Positions 45,274 to 58,159 are shown, counted from the first letter of the stretch. The stretch: DNA of 64,000 nucleotides from Catenaria anguillulae PL171 (GCA_002102555.1 MCFL01000057.1:1-64000), one strand, 5' to 3'. Translations and numbers: made by a program. Notes: generated by a model from the sequence alone, not told the origin.

Positions 45274-45923
45274 TTAACGACGGCCACGGGGCTTGAAAGC
45301 AGGCCGATGACGTTGGCTTGTACCACTGGTGGGAGAAGACTCTCGCTGCTTGCCACTGGACGATGACGACGATGACGGCCGTGCACTTGAATCGTGGTTG
45401 GCAGCTGGGCTGTCCTCGCGATCCGTGCTCGAGCCAATAGCATGTTGAATGAAACGGCCAGCGGCTTCGACGTCGGTTTTCGGACCTGTGATGAATGACA
45501 ACGGACCAAAAAAAAGGAAAGGCACGTCAGAAATCGAATGACAATGGCAGAATCGCCAGTTCGGGGCGGGGCTGCACGGTAGAGGCAATACGCACGGCTC
45601 TTTCTCGACTCGGCCTTCTTCACCTTGCCAAAGTACATCTTGAGCCTCTCCACCTGCGCCTTGATGGGTCCGGCCGATGTATCTTGGCCATTCACGCGCA
45701 AAAAGGCGTGCAGGCAAGAATGCAGCGCAAATCCCAATGAGACAATGAGCTTGGCACGATCCAGCGGGTCAACTGTCGATTCTAACAGTTCGTCCAGGGT
45801 CACAACATTCTTGCTTCCCGATCCAATCAACGGGGCCAAAACGCTATCCAGTTCCGGGATGGACTTACGTAGGGCCGTGACAGTTTCTTCGAGGGCAAGC
45901 GGGAGGGGCGGGGCAGAGTCCAT
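45274..45923 (-). CDS. LRP1: C1D/Lrp1 (Rrp47)-like nuclear exosome cofactor
   Basis: Two exons (45923-45596, 45485-45274) give 179 residues. The Sas10/Utp3/C1D helical bundle covers most of it: MDSAPPLPLALEETVTALRK, LDELLESTVDPLDRAKLIVS, LGFALHSCLHAFLRVNGQDT, then IKAQVERLKMYFGKVKKAE. The last pattern, ending in a Lys-rich helix, is characteristic of C1D. After the intron VEAAGRFIQHAI is followed by a Ser-rich, Arg/Lys-ending tail typical of RNA-binding C1D proteins. In yeast Lrp1 binds Rrp6 and helps process rRNA, snoRNA and tRNA 3' ends. Confidence 0.85.
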
Positions 45924-46374
45924 GGTTTGCTAGGTTGCTTGTAGTTTTTAGTATGCGCAGGCTGTCTTCATTGAGTGCATTCGACACTTTGACATGATTT
46001 ATACAGTAAAATCGTGTTGCGAGAGCATTTCGACAAGTCAAAGAGTGACCGAACCGGCACGTGATGCGTTGCCTCAACTCAGCATACCAGAACGCGCAAA
46101 AGAGACCCAGCTTTCGGTGCAGCGCCGCAGACAGGATCGTAGCCAATACCAACCTCTCCTCTCCTGTCTGGAAGTCTCCAAAAAGTCCGCGCAAACTACG
46201 AGTCTGTGAGTTTTGGCCGTGCGAGCCACCTAGCCACATCCTCACGATACCCTAGACACAATCAGGAATTCAGGAGGCACTAACTCGGATTCAACGTCCA
46301 GAGCAACGCGCGGCAAGGAAGTTAACACTTCCAATCCTATCGAGTTGATTTCGATAAGCACCACACACAACGCT
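45924..46374. promoter_or_regulatory. Divergent intergenic region, C1D-like and membrane protein genes
   Basis: About 450 bp, moderately AT-rich, between divergent starts. No gene is seen. It should hold both promoters. Confidence 0.35.
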
Positions 46375-48932
46375 ATGGCAGATCAATTCGGCAACGGTGC
46401 CGCAGGCACACCTCCTCAACAGGATCATCCCATAGACACTTCTTCGACTGCCGGCTCGTCACCCGTCGTAATCCAACCCCCACCCCAAGTCAATGAAACC
46501 GACTTGACGGACCACCTTATTCTCGACGACTATGACGGTCCCGAGGGATTTGCAACGATCATTGCGCGCAGGGGACCTTCCTTCGTTGCGGGAGATGAAA
46601 ATAACAAGACCAGCCACGATCTGGGCGAAACTATATTGCGCCATCACATCGTTGTTGACGGCGACAAGACCTTGTCCAGGAGCGACAGCCACCGGCCACC
46701 GCCTGCGCTGCCGCCACCGGTTGTGGGCTCCCCTTCATGGAGCAAAGTCTGCAGCAGTCACCAAAGAGCTACACGACGGCCGATGATGTGGTTCCCACAC
46801 CGATTCTCCCACCACCTCTGGTTCAACGCTCGTCATCGTCGCAGCACCATCCATCGTCGCCATCGACGCGTCTTGGTGTAGGTCTGACCGATCCTCCAAA
46901 CAGCAGCAGCCTCAATAGCGAGTTTGTACAGATTTCCATCAACGGAAGCAGCACAGCCCTGCCACCTGGCCGCCCCGTGCATGGGACTGATCCGCAAGAA
47001 CTCAACGACCAAGATGTCATGAAGGTGGTACTTCGTGAAGCGGCAACGCTTTCAGCCCAACAGCCTCGAACGGAATCGACAGGAGGTGCCACGCGTCATC
47101 GCCAACCTACAGACGACGAATACCCCGGAAACATTCGATTCCCACCTCTCGGATCCATTAGGGTTGTGCGGCCAAACTATCCGGGCATGTTTACACCGCC
47201 AGCAGTATCAGCCATCAGTTCAGACACGTCTGGCGGGACTGAAGATGCACGCGAGTCGGCAGAATCATTGGAAACGTTGCAAGGCGAGGATGGGAAAAAC
47301 AACAAGGACGACAAGGACAACTCTGCAGGTGATTCAAAGGCCGTGGGAGCATCCCCCAGCAGCGGTGGCAACGGTGGGCCGGACATTCCCGACCCAGTTC
47401 CATTTTCTGCAAGCTCCAGCTACTGGGCGGCCTTTTTCTTTGACCTGATTGTCCGCATTGCCGATGTGGTCTTGTCCATCATCTATCTTGCAACGTACAG
47501 TCCAGTTTGCAACTCGCTCGTCTCAGGATTCGCATCTGGCCTTGTCGCCGCACATACCGGTGTTCAAACCGTTGGGGCCGCACTCACCATTGGCTTGTCG
47601 CTGCTTCTCTGGGACGTTTGGCTGGCGTGGTGTATTCGTTCCCGCGGGTTCACATGGACACAGTCATTTGCGCATACCTATGGGCGGCGCGTTCGCGACA
47701 TGCACTCGGCCGTCTTCAATGGCGTCAAGGGACGTGCCCTTCTCGGTGTCTTGTTTCGTGACACGACAACATTGGCCGTCATGACGACCAACCTTGGCCC
47801 ACGGGATGCGACGGTCCCAGTGGTTCTCAAGCTCACCATTTCTGCCTGGCTCGCCGCCAAAGACTCGGCCACGCTCGCTACCGTGTTTTACGCTGGGTGC
47901 TGTTTCTATCGCCGTGTCGCGGCCGACCGCACGTATTACAAGCAATGGCCGTTCCGCGCCGTTCGCGCATTCATTCTCATCATCACCTTGTTATGGAGCT
48001 TGTTTGTACCGTTTGGCCTACTCATCTTCAAGCCCGACGTTCTCATTCGCAACGTGTACCTCACACGCGTCTCCCCACCACCAACCATTGAGCTTTCCGT
48101 TGTCTGCATCCCAGACTTCAACGCGCGGTCTACACCGTCGTCCGTCGCCTGCAACCCAACCCTCTGCGGGTCATCTACGCAGCCAACCACGGCACGCACC
48201 ATCCCAAACTGGTTCGGCTGGTCGCCCGTGCACGGCTCCACCATTCGGTTCGCCAACGTCCGCGTGTGCGCCAATCGTACTGTTACCGCAACCCCAGCAC
48301 CTCTCCCACGCGACTCGCCCTACAACGGCCTCGCCTGGACGTTCCCACTGCCCAATGGCCGCACCGCAACCTACTTTGGTGACGTGCCATGCCTCGCACC
48401 CGTTATTGACATGCCCGGACTGATTCCACAAGCGTTGGCCGTCACCAACATCACACAAGCACAACTGCTCGCCGCGGGCTTACTCGGCGGACCCCAGCGC
48501 GCGCCCGCGGCCGCCTGGGCACAGTCGCTCTCGCCGCAAACCGCCCAGGCAACCCTTGCGCGCAACCGCGGCCGGTCCATGTATCGCGCGGGGCAAACGG
48601 GCCCAGAAGCCGATTTGGACGCGTATGCGCGTACATACCTGGGTGGTAGCAACAGTCCGGCGCGGCGAGGCGTCACGGCCAACCACTACCTGCGATCGGA
48701 TCGGGTCCCTAGGCACGCGCGCCTCGTGTGCCCGCGCGAGTGGGTGTTTCCTGTGTTTGATCCCATGGCCGCTGAGCGATACTTGCTTGCCATTCGGATT
48801 GTTCACGAGGAGCAGATTGTCGGGCCGCTTTCGTGCTCGTTCAATGGCGATGGGGTGCCACCGGTGAGGTCGGCGGGTGCGGCAGGAGGCAGCCAAGGCG
48901 CGGTTTGGGTGAGGGCCGGTGGAGGGCAGTAA
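46375..48932 (+). CDS. Large multi-pass membrane protein, family not recognised
   Basis: It begins MADQFGNGAAGTPPQQDHPI and continues with a long Ser/Pro-rich, disordered N-terminal arm (about 350 residues). Hydrophobic segments follow (YWAAFFFDLIVRIADVVLSI, AALTIGLSLLLWDVWLAWCI, VVLKLTISAWLAAKDSATLA, FILIITLLWSLFVPFGLLIF). A C-terminal domain of about 300 residues has paired cysteines (VVCIPDF, VACNPTLCG, RVCANR, LVCPREW) and looks extracellular or lumenal. About 850 residues in all, without visible introns. The frame changes once near 46730-46733, at a run of four C, and one additional C makes it continuous. I know no homologue; it could be a lineage-specific plasma-membrane protein. Confidence 0.72.
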
Positions 48933-49517
48933 TAAATTTGAGGCAAGAGAAGGTTTTGAGGTGGTTTAGCGTTGATGAATGATTTCTTCAGCGGGCGGTA
49001 CTCGGGTGGCTGCTCGCATGTTTATTCTTTTCGGTTTCAATAATGTCACTCAGCTTATGATGCATAGAAATGAAATGATACATTTAGGTAGCGAGAGAGT
49101 GTGTGGCAACAACATCGGATCCAGAGAGACGAGTAAATAATGAAGACTATGACACAAAAGAAAACAGATAGGGTGCCTACCTAGACTGAAAAGCGGTGGT
49201 GGATGGGTCCAGTCGAGGGCGGACACAAGAAAAAGAACTTGGGAGAAGAAATGCTCCAATCCAAAAAAACAATACGAAAGCTTCAACGCGCGGGTCTTGG
49301 AGCAAAACGAATAGACCAAGTGGGACAACAAGTACTTGGAGCGGCCGCGAAAACGAGTCCCTTGGATGAGCGTGGCCATGGTAGAAACGGGTATGCGCGG
49401 CCGGTGATGGGGGGAGATGGAGGGTTACACGTATGCACATGGTGAAGGAAGGGGGAAAGGGCGTTCCTTTGTGGGCCTCAACAACTGGCCCACATCAGTA
49501 GGTGGCACGCATGTTGC
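48933..49517. other. Convergent 3' region, no supported gene
   Basis: About 585 bp between a plus-strand and a minus-strand gene end. Open frames on both strands lack domains. Nothing else seen. Confidence 0.35.
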
Positions 49518-51051
49518 TTAGTGGGCATGCACCTGTGCACTGCCGTTGCCAGCCATTGCGGCCACCTTGGCCGCGGCCGCGTCCGCAACTGCGTGCGCCT
49601 CAACGTGCGCCGTGGCCTCGGTGCGCTCCTCCACCAATTCTGCGGCCGTGGCCTGCAACTTGGACTGCGCAAACGAAGACAGCGGCAAATCCTTGACAAC
49701 GGACCACTCGCCGTTGGTGATGGTCACGGGCACGGAAAACATGAGGTCGGCCGGAATGCCATAGTGCTTGCCGTCCGACATGACGGCCATGGACACAAAC
49801 TCGCCTGGCCGCGTGCCAACAAACCAATCCCGAATATGATCTGCCGTAGCCTTGGCGGCCGACATGGCCGACGACAGCTTGCGTGCAGCAATGATGGCGC
49901 CGCCACGGAGCGAAACCGTTTTGATGAATGCACCCTCGAGGAAGTCACGTGCGCCGGCCGACGAGCCGCCAAGGGCTTGCTCTATGGGCACACGCGTGCC
50001 GTCGGCGGCAAGCACGTAACCATGGTCGACGCACGGGTACTGAGTGTTGGAGTGATTTCCCCACACGGCTACGTTGCGGACGGCGTCGGCGGGGACACCT
50101 GCCTTGATGGCAAGCAACGACCGTGCGCGGTTTTCGTCGAGACGTGTGAGGGCAGAAAAGTTGCGTGATGGGATCGAGGGCGCGTAGTGTGCGGCAATCA
50201 GGGCATTTGTGTTTGCGGGGTTGCCAACGACGACAACACGGACGGATTTCTTGGCAACGAGGTTGAGCGCCTCGCCCTGTTGCTTGAAAATGCCCACGTT
50301 GGCCTTGAGCAGGTCCTTGCGCTGCATGCCTTCGCGGCGGGGCATGGCGCCGAGCATGATGAGCCAGTCAATATCACGGAAGGCAACGAGTGGGTCGGTT
50401 GTGGGAACAATGCCTGGCGAAAACGAGCGATGAAATCACAGCGCGTGAGTGGAAGCGAGTGGCGTTGTTGCAAGTGTTTCAGGCTGGGCGTCAGGAGCGC
50501 GATCATGCTGCACAACACGACGGCGACAAACAATTTTCACACGGGCGGCCTGCATGGGCGGCACGCACATCGTATCGCCCAACACCGTATCGGTATCGTG
50601 ACGCGCGCGCTGACGAGAGAGAAACACTTGATGACAAGAAGAAAACGAAATACACACCAACGAGCAATGAATGCGCGCAATCCTCGAGCTCCATGACAAC
50701 GCCCTTGAGTGCGTCTAATGCGGGCTCAATGTCGAGCAAGTGCAAGATGATGGGCTGATTTGGGCCATAGACTTGGCCAGAGGCAATCATGTGGAGCAGC
50801 GAGTAGGCGATTTGGCCGGCGGCGCCCGTGACGGCCACACGGAGAGGCTCGCACTGTGCGTTGGTGGGGGTTGTTGGAATGAGTGGCATGGCGGTTACGT
50901 TGCGTGGAGTCGAGGCAATTGCGGTGGGAACAGATGGCAAAGATGAAGGAACAGCAGTTTGGTTAGATCGGATTTGTCGCGAGAACGACTGGATGCGGCT
51001 GGCGGCGACCACGGTTGCATTTGAATGTGCGGATGGAGCATGTAAAGTCAT
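49518..51051 (-). CDS. MDH1: Malate dehydrogenase, cytosolic (MDH1) type, with N- and C-terminal extensions
   Basis: Two exons (51051-50658, 50413-49518) encode 429 residues. The enzyme interconverts malate and oxaloacetate with NAD(H). Landmarks are the Rossmann loop [15 protein letters not shown] (about residue 71), [20 protein letters not shown], substrate-binding arginines in [36 protein letters not shown], and the catalytic His block [13 protein letters not shown]. These place it in the cytosolic/chloroplast MDH group rather than the mitochondrial/bacterial group that fungi commonly use. The core ends about 40 residues before an Ala/His-rich C-terminus. About 65 residues precede the Rossmann fold. 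Methionine 55 (MPLIPTTP) is an alternative start that would give a cytosolic form, while the longer form has a basic Ser-rich leader. Confidence 0.92.
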
Positions 51052-52525
51052 GGTGTTGATGATGATGAATTTCTTGTGTGCAGCAGGAGCAAGCAGAGGA
51101 AAAAAAAAAAGGTAAAGTTTAAACGGGGTGTGCAAGTGGGATGGTGTGCACTGAGCAAGCGATGGGAAAGCGGGCGGACGGTTGGTTGGTCGGTGCGAGG
51201 CAGTACGGTACAGGATAGGAGGGGATCTGGATGCGAAAGGTGGGAGGCGCTACAGTTTCTTATGGAGAGAAGGCGGAGTGACAGTGCAATCACTCTCCAC
51301 GCAAGAACAAACAACCCTTCGATCACATGGGGTGCGATGAGAAAAACGTGAAAATGTGGTGCGACCTATCAAGGCTGGTCAGGTGGTCACCAACTTGACG
51401 GGTCCAGGTGGCGGATGAAAACGACGCGGTCCGCGATCAGCCATGTTGGTGAGTCAACACCTCGAGCCAGACTTCGGCTCACAGCTGCTCGGTCATCCAT
51501 CATCCAGTCAAGAAAGATTCCACAGCAAAACGCGCGCAACACAAACGACGGGCCGCCAGACCCACAAAGGACGGGCAAGAAAAAACACGGATCATACCAG
51601 CGGGCGGTACAGCATCTGAGGCGAGGTTTGAGTCGAGTGAACGGGTGTCGGGCTCATGATGGATGTAAGAAACTTGATGAATCAACGAGTTGGGTCGATG
51701 GTGGTAGGTTAGAGTCGTCGGCAGAGGCAGCTTTGAAAGGCAGGGGAGGGGTGGAGGCGGTGGGCGCTGGGGCTGTTTTGAATGTCTCGGAAGATTTGGT
51801 AAGAAACGGTGGCAGGTGCTGAGCTGAGGAGTGCCGAGAGGATAGGTAGGCAGTTTGGCCAAGTGTGGCGAGAACGTTGGGGCCGATAGTGTGTAGGAAC
51901 AAATATTTGCCAGATATGATAAGCGTAGTGCATGGATAGCGCGCCACATCCAGATGGGAATGGGGGGTCCATCTGGTATTTATGCGAATCATTCAACACC
52001 GTCTAAGCTTGTCTCGCGAGCGAGCGCGGCGGCGTAACGAGTGCCTGCATGCCTGTGGATCTGCTGTAACTGGAAGGTTTCGATGTACTATACTTTCTGG
52101 GCAAGAAACTCGTGTGGGAAGCGGAGCAGGAACGTGTTCTTCGCCGATGCTTCCAATGTGACACAGAAACAACTCGCGTTGCTCACGAGGCCCTGCCTAA
52201 TCTTGATGGAAAGCCAAGGGTTGCATGGCTGAAAAAAAAAAACGCGTGATATTCATTTTGACGCAGCCTTCTGGATCTTGGCGCGTCTGATCGGCGGTCG
52301 GATGTTCCTGTCCGCATCTCTGCCCCCTTCTTCGACCCTCACTCAATATCATTGGCAAACAGGGTCGACATGTTCTGGCCCAGCTTCCCGGGGATAATCA
52401 GCTCCAGCTGGAGCCAAGCTCAAGTCAAAAGCGAACCAACAAACATGTTTTCTCTACAAGCAAGCTCGTCCACAACAACCGCGAGCCCCTGTTCCTCCTT
52501 CTCCCTCTAACATATCTATGGCAAC
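51052..52525. other. Intergenic, no supported gene
   Basis: About 1.47 kb. It includes the malate dehydrogenase promoter and 5' leader (minus strand) and the 3' side of the ABC transporter. Short minus-strand frames at 51500-51999 are Ser/Pro-rich and could be an upstream leader exon, but I cannot support a product. Confidence 0.35.
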
Positions 52526-55500
52526 TCACACAACCGCCTCCTCCTCTTGATACATGTGATGATGCGGTGCCAGTTGCACAAACAACTCGCCCAGTGACAC
52601 TTCTCCAAGCGACCAATCCGTGATTGCAAACTCGGCGCGCTTGCTGCTGACAAACCTGAGCAGGCTTGCCAAAAACGGCGCATGTGCCTGAACCTGACTC
52701 TCCAATGCGGCTTGCGACAACTGCAAACCCTCGGTCACGGCCGTTGCGCTCGATGACGGTGATGACGACACACTGGTTGTCGCGGCAGCGCGCATATCAA
52801 TACACAGCTCGAGGTGCGACTCGCCTTGTTGCGAAACGCGTGTGTTGCCGCCCATGGTTGCAATGGTGGATTCAAGTTCGGCAAGGGCGCGTGCGATTTG
52901 TGAGCTGTCGGTAAACTGCAGCTTGAGGAGGTAGGTTGCACCAAACAGGGCCTTGAGGCGTTGTGGGGCGCCGAGGCAGACGAGCGAGCCATTGATCATG
53001 ATGCCGGCGCGCTCGCAGAGTCGCTATGTATGAACAGCCAATGTCGTCAATTGGTATGGATGCATGGTGAATAAGGGACAGAATGTGCGCATACCTCGGC
53101 CTCATCCATGTCGTGAGTTACGAGCAGGATCGATGTGGATTTCTTGAGTCGCGCAACCATGTCCCAAATCGCACGGCGCGTGCACACGTCGACACCGATG
53201 GTCGGTTCTGGAAAGCAAAGAACAAGTAATGGTGAGCGAATGATCTGTCGGCCCACGAAGAAGCGAGAGGACAAGAGTAAAGCATACCATCCAAGATAAC
53301 CACGGCAGGCTGGCCCAAGCACGCAATCGCAATCGACATCCTGCGCTTTGTCCCGCCCGACAGCTGCTCAACCTTGCGGAACATGAACTTTTCCAGTGTC
53401 GCGTCGTTGGCTGCTTGCTGGATCACGTCGTCCACCTTATCCAGCGGCACGCCCTTGATAATGGCAAATGCACGCAGGTGCTTGTGCACGGACAGACGTG
53501 GGAACAAGGTATCGTATTGTGGCAGCACGCCCAGTAGCCTTTGGACTTCTGGATGGCCAGGGGGCTTGCCGCAGACGGTGGCTGTGCCTTTGGTCTGGTT
53601 GAGCATGCCCGTGAGGATGTTGACGGTCGTGCTCTATGTACATGAATATCGCAGCAAACCCGTCAGTGACCGTTCATCAACTGGCAAACCTGTGACGTGT
53701 AAAATGTACTTTTCCGGCTCCGTTGGGTCCAAGGAATGCAAAAGCCTCGTTTTGGCGCACAGTAAACCACAGATCCTGAATGACCTGCCGCTTGCCGCCC
53801 CCGCGAACCGCAAAGTCCATGCCCAGTCCCTCAATGCGAATCACGTCATTGTCGCAATTAACACCTGAGCGAATCCGCTCCTTTTCAATCGCCAGCAGCG
53901 GGTCACGCGGGATCTTGGACGACACTGGCGTATCCGCCCCAGTTTCCAAATCACCCGGCTTGCTGGCTGCGGGCGACGAGGACGCTGCCGAGCGGGTAAA
54001 CATGCGCGAGAAGAATGATGATTGCGAGTTGACGCCCAGCATGTCGAGCGAGGCACGGTGCGCGAGGTAGGCGACGAGGGCAAGCGACCCGACAATGTGA
54101 ACGATCATGATGCCTGCCGTGGCCGGGAACGTGGATTTGAAAATAGGAAAGCTTTGGACGGTGCGAGCCGCAGTCATCATTTCGCTAAAGGTGACGGTGA
54201 TGGCATATGACGGGAGGATGCATGAGAGGATCCAGTCGACGGTGGATGAAGGCTATAGAAGAAAAAAAAAAAAGCGTGAGTGTCATGCCCCTCATCAATG
54301 GCGTTGCCAAAGAAGAGGTTGTATCGTACCGCATACTCGGACGCACGCAACAGCGTCGGACCAACGGACCCGATCACTGTAAACAAGAACAAAACACCGG
54401 GAACAGAGTTTTTCGACTTGAATGCAAACGAAAACACTCCTGCTTCGGTCACGACGATGCAGCAGAACAAAATCATCATGACAATGGTCGGCAATGGCGA
54501 GATCCAGTGCAACCGCGTGTACCACAAGACAATAAAGGCCGTGACGCAGAAGATGATTTGCAGGTACCCAGCCATGGCCGAAAAGAAGTAAATGTAGGGC
54601 GTGAGAGAGTTGGTCACAAGGTAGGAAAACTGCCCCTCTACACGCTCGGCAGTAAGATCGTATGCAACCGACATGAGCAACGAGTAACTGTTGTAAACGT
54701 GGCACGAAAGAGATGAGCATATGAAAGGCACCACATACACATGAGCAGAGACAAGTGACGCGGGGTTCCAGACGTACACGCTGAATAGAAGCAATGGAAC
54801 AGTAATCGGTGAAATGTAGTCTGCGCGCTCGGTCCCCGTCAAGCGATACGCATGCTGCTCGCCCGCAAGATCCATGGACCACGGCGGAATGACTTTGCGG
54901 CCAGCAGCCGTCGCATTTTGATACAGTGCGAAAACACGGTCAAGCGCGGCGCTCTTGGTATCTGACATGGCCACCTTTGCGTCGGCAGAAACGTTGCGAT
55001 TGCGAAGGGGCGGCAAAACATCCTGCACGCCGCTGTGAACGGAATTGAGCATGGCCACGGGAACGCCCCACGCCCACTTGTATGGCGTTGGATCAACAAC
55101 GATGGAGACGTTGAAGCGTTGCGAGGGCTGCTGCGCTGTCGGAATCGAATGCAACATGAATCCGCCAACCGGGGGTGTGGCATCGGGCCGAAACTCGTCA
55201 CGCAATGGGTTGGATCCCGTCAAATTGGCAAGCAATTCCTTGAGCTCGTCGAGCGTATTTGCTCTGTGCCACAAGGACGGGATCATGTCCACCGAGTCTT
55301 TTCCTTCATTCGAGACACGAATCGCTTGCACAGAGGCGTTGACGGCGGCAATCATGGCATTGGACGCAGCCGGATCCGATGTGGAACCTCCGCCGACATA
55401 GGACGGGATGCGGGGCATGAACCAGCGAAAGTCCCAGTACGGTGGAATGATGTGCGGGGCGGGTGGGTATGAAGAGGCGTCCGACGCAAAGAAGATGATC

Positions 55501-55721
55501 AAGTAGATGACTGGATACAAGACCAGGGGCACGACGAGCAGCATGTTGCCCCAAAAAATGCTCATGCGCAAGTCGAGCATGGCCTTGAACTGGACCATGG
55601 GCGAGGCGGCACCGGCAGGGCCCACGGCGACATGGTGCTCGGGTTCGGATTGTGAATTGGGTCGCAGGTCCGATTCGTCTCGGCCATGGTTGCCATGGTT
55701 GTCGGTTGCCGCTGCATTCAT
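52526..55721 (-). CDS. ABCA-type ABC transporter, half-size (one membrane domain, one ATPase)
   Basis: Exons: 55721-54330 (probably with a 51-bp in-frame intron at about 54690-54740), 54252-53710, 53633-53288, 53207-53095 and 53023-52526. The protein has a first transmembrane helix (NMLLVVPLVLYPVIYLIIFF) and a large extracytoplasmic loop of about 220 residues. More helices follow (FFSAMAGYLQIIFCVTAFIV, LPTIVMMILFCCIVVTEAGV, VDWILSCILPSYAITVTFSE), then one nucleotide-binding domain. In that domain Walker A is FLGPNGAGK|STT (split by an intron), the signature is LSGGTKRRMSIAIA, Walker B is VVILD|EPTIGVD and the H-loop is LLVTHD. ABCA proteins move lipids across membranes. Animal members are usually full-size, and half-size forms occur in plants, amoebae and some early fungi. 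Confidence 0.9.
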
Positions 55722-58099
55722 GGTGAATCCGATCTATGGAGGAATGATGTCTCGACCGGTAAATGCTTGGCGGGCGATGACAGACTGCATCCTGAGGGGC
55801 AGAAGCATGGTGACATGGGCGGGTGGGTGCTCCCTATTTGAGCGGGCAGAGTGGGCCCAGGTTGATGACGGCCTGCCGCCGGCTTGTGGCGGACGTAGAT
55901 GTATTGATGATGAATCCCCAACGGTTCTGGAAAGAGTGTGGCGTCAGCAGGTGAATGCCGTTGAGACAAACGATGTGGCACGTGCGCATGCCCGTGACGC
56001 GATCAGAGCGAGCGAGCAGGAACCTTTCTTCAAGAGCGGCCAAGCGAGACATTCTTATGGCTCGGAGCGAATGCCCGTCATGGCTTCATTGACCGACACC
56101 CGTACCCAAGTAGAGACCTGAGCCGGCGTCGAACTACATTTGCCGGTCGGATTGGGTCCCAGGAATTAGCATTGGTGAATATTCCGGTCGGGAGAAGAGC
56201 GCCAGTGAGCCAGCACTGATCTGTGGACTGGCGATTTGGATCATTTTCAAGCATTCATGTGTGGGAACACGCCGGAGCAGGAATACTCGCAACGGTTGTC
56301 ATAACGGAGGTGCAAGATCGATGAGGGTGTGTATAAAGATCCAATCCGATGTGAATGAAAGATAAACTAGAGGACAGGCCGAAAGCGGGATGAAATCGCC
56401 ATGTGATAAAGCAGCGGCACACAAACAATTTCCTACTTGAACCAACTTGCAGAAACAACCACGACAAGGCAACATCCAACAAACAAGACAGACTTGATGG
56501 CACAAAACCACGACGACAACCCAGACAGATCTGCAGCTGATTCCCGCAACGCAGGGGAAAACAGCACAGAGTAACGCAGCTTGGTGACCCACGTTGTACG
56601 CCAATGCAGCCGACTTGGCAACCACAATACTGGCGTGAATGAATGACTTTTGACGCGGCCAGCGTTGTTTAAACAAGGGAAACAGGGGATGCTTGAACGG
56701 GACTGAGCCCGAGGCGGGTATGGCCAGCGAGTGTCAAATCAGTTTCTTGAGCGCCAAACGCAGAAAGAACGAATGTTGACCCGTGGGACGAAGTCACGAG
56801 CGGGCACTGTTTAGCGAGTACTTTGACCAGCATCGTCTTGGGAGGTAGAAGCGCTGCAGGAGCACCGATTGGAGCAACAGTATTTGGGGTGGCTGGTTGC
56901 GTTTGGCCCGCACGAGCACGAGTGTTGTTGACGCCCAAGAAAAGCCCGACGGTGCCAGAGAGGTGGCCGATGGATGAACGAGTGACGATTCGCCTGCAGG
57001 TCACTTGGCAATGGAGAGAGGAGAGGGATGGGGCAGCACAGCACGCCGTTGTCGTCGTATATAGTACATACTGGGCTCGACCCTTCTTGCCCGCCGACTC
57101 CACACGCACAGCGTGGGGGCTGCTCGCAACGCCCTCCGAAAGAGAGAACCACGCATCCTGCAAACAGCTTCCAGCATACAGTCAGTCGCATTCCCACGTG
57201 CCCGCCCAACGTCCACAAAGGACAACTACTCGCCAAGCAAAAGCATCAAAGACAGAGCTGACAAAGGAGAACACCGTGAGCAAGTGTGAGAACGTGGGAG
57301 CAGGGATCATCGACAACCAGGTCTACAACAGCAGGGAATCAACAGTCCAAAAGGCAGGAGGGGCGGAATTCGCATGCTCGAGTTGGACCCCACCGTCTCG
57401 ACTGCATTGACAACAAGCAAAAAGTCACGAATGAGCAGCAGTCAGCCACAAGCGTCAGAACCTGCTTGCTTTAAATGCAAGGTCAAAAGCAGTGTAAGGG
57501 GAACAACACATGACCCGCTAACGAATGCGGCAAAGAAAACAAGTGAGAGACACCCAACTGCAAGAGTGGGACTCTTCTTCTTCCCTTTACCCTGCCCTGC
57601 AATTGCACCGATTCATTCTCTTTTTGTGGCCGCCTCCATGATGATGCAAGAAAACAGTGGGAATCAGGCTTGGGGGAGTCTCGAGTGGAGCACAAGCTGT
57701 CTGGGATACCAAAACACAGACTGTGGACACCTATGCATGGCTGCTCCTGGTAGCATACACGCATGCACCCAGCATTTGCAGCTCTTGAAACAAGCACAGT
57801 TTGACCACGCTCCGACACTCCCCTTTTGCTCCCTCTTTTACTTTTCCAAAGGAAAAGTGCAACTAACGAGTGAGAGAATGGCACAACCACAACCACGAGC
57901 CACAGACATACAAAACACTGCTTGCCGAGTGAACCACTCCCACCTGACCAAAGAGCATGCATACTTACACACGCCTGCACCTGATTGCCCTTCCCTTGGC
58001 TCGTCTCCATCATTGCCACATGAATGCCCCACTCATTCGTGAACAAGACTCTTTTGCACCAACCAACCAACCAACCACCACAATGCTGGCGCATGGGTA
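55722..58099. other. Long stretch without a supported gene
   Basis: About 2.4 kb upstream of the ABC transporter. Frames at 55507-56121 (+), 56669-57163 (-) and 56823-57410 (+) overlap each other and show no domain, codon bias or plausible splice partners. The transporter promoter lies at the left edge. I see nothing else. Confidence 0.35.
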
Positions 58100-58159
58100 G
58101 ATGGATGGATGGATGGATGGATGGATGGATGGATGGATGGATGGATGGATGGATGGATG
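58100..58159 (+). repeat. (ATGG)n tetranucleotide microsatellite
   Basis: About 14-15 uninterrupted ATGG units. It generates spurious repetitive open frames on both strands (WMDG and HPSI repeats). Confidence 0.95.

Noticed and set aside
58100-58159. ATGG repeat as a CRISPR-like or telomere-like array
   Set aside because: No spacers and a 4-bp unit unlike fungal telomere repeats. It is an ordinary microsatellite.
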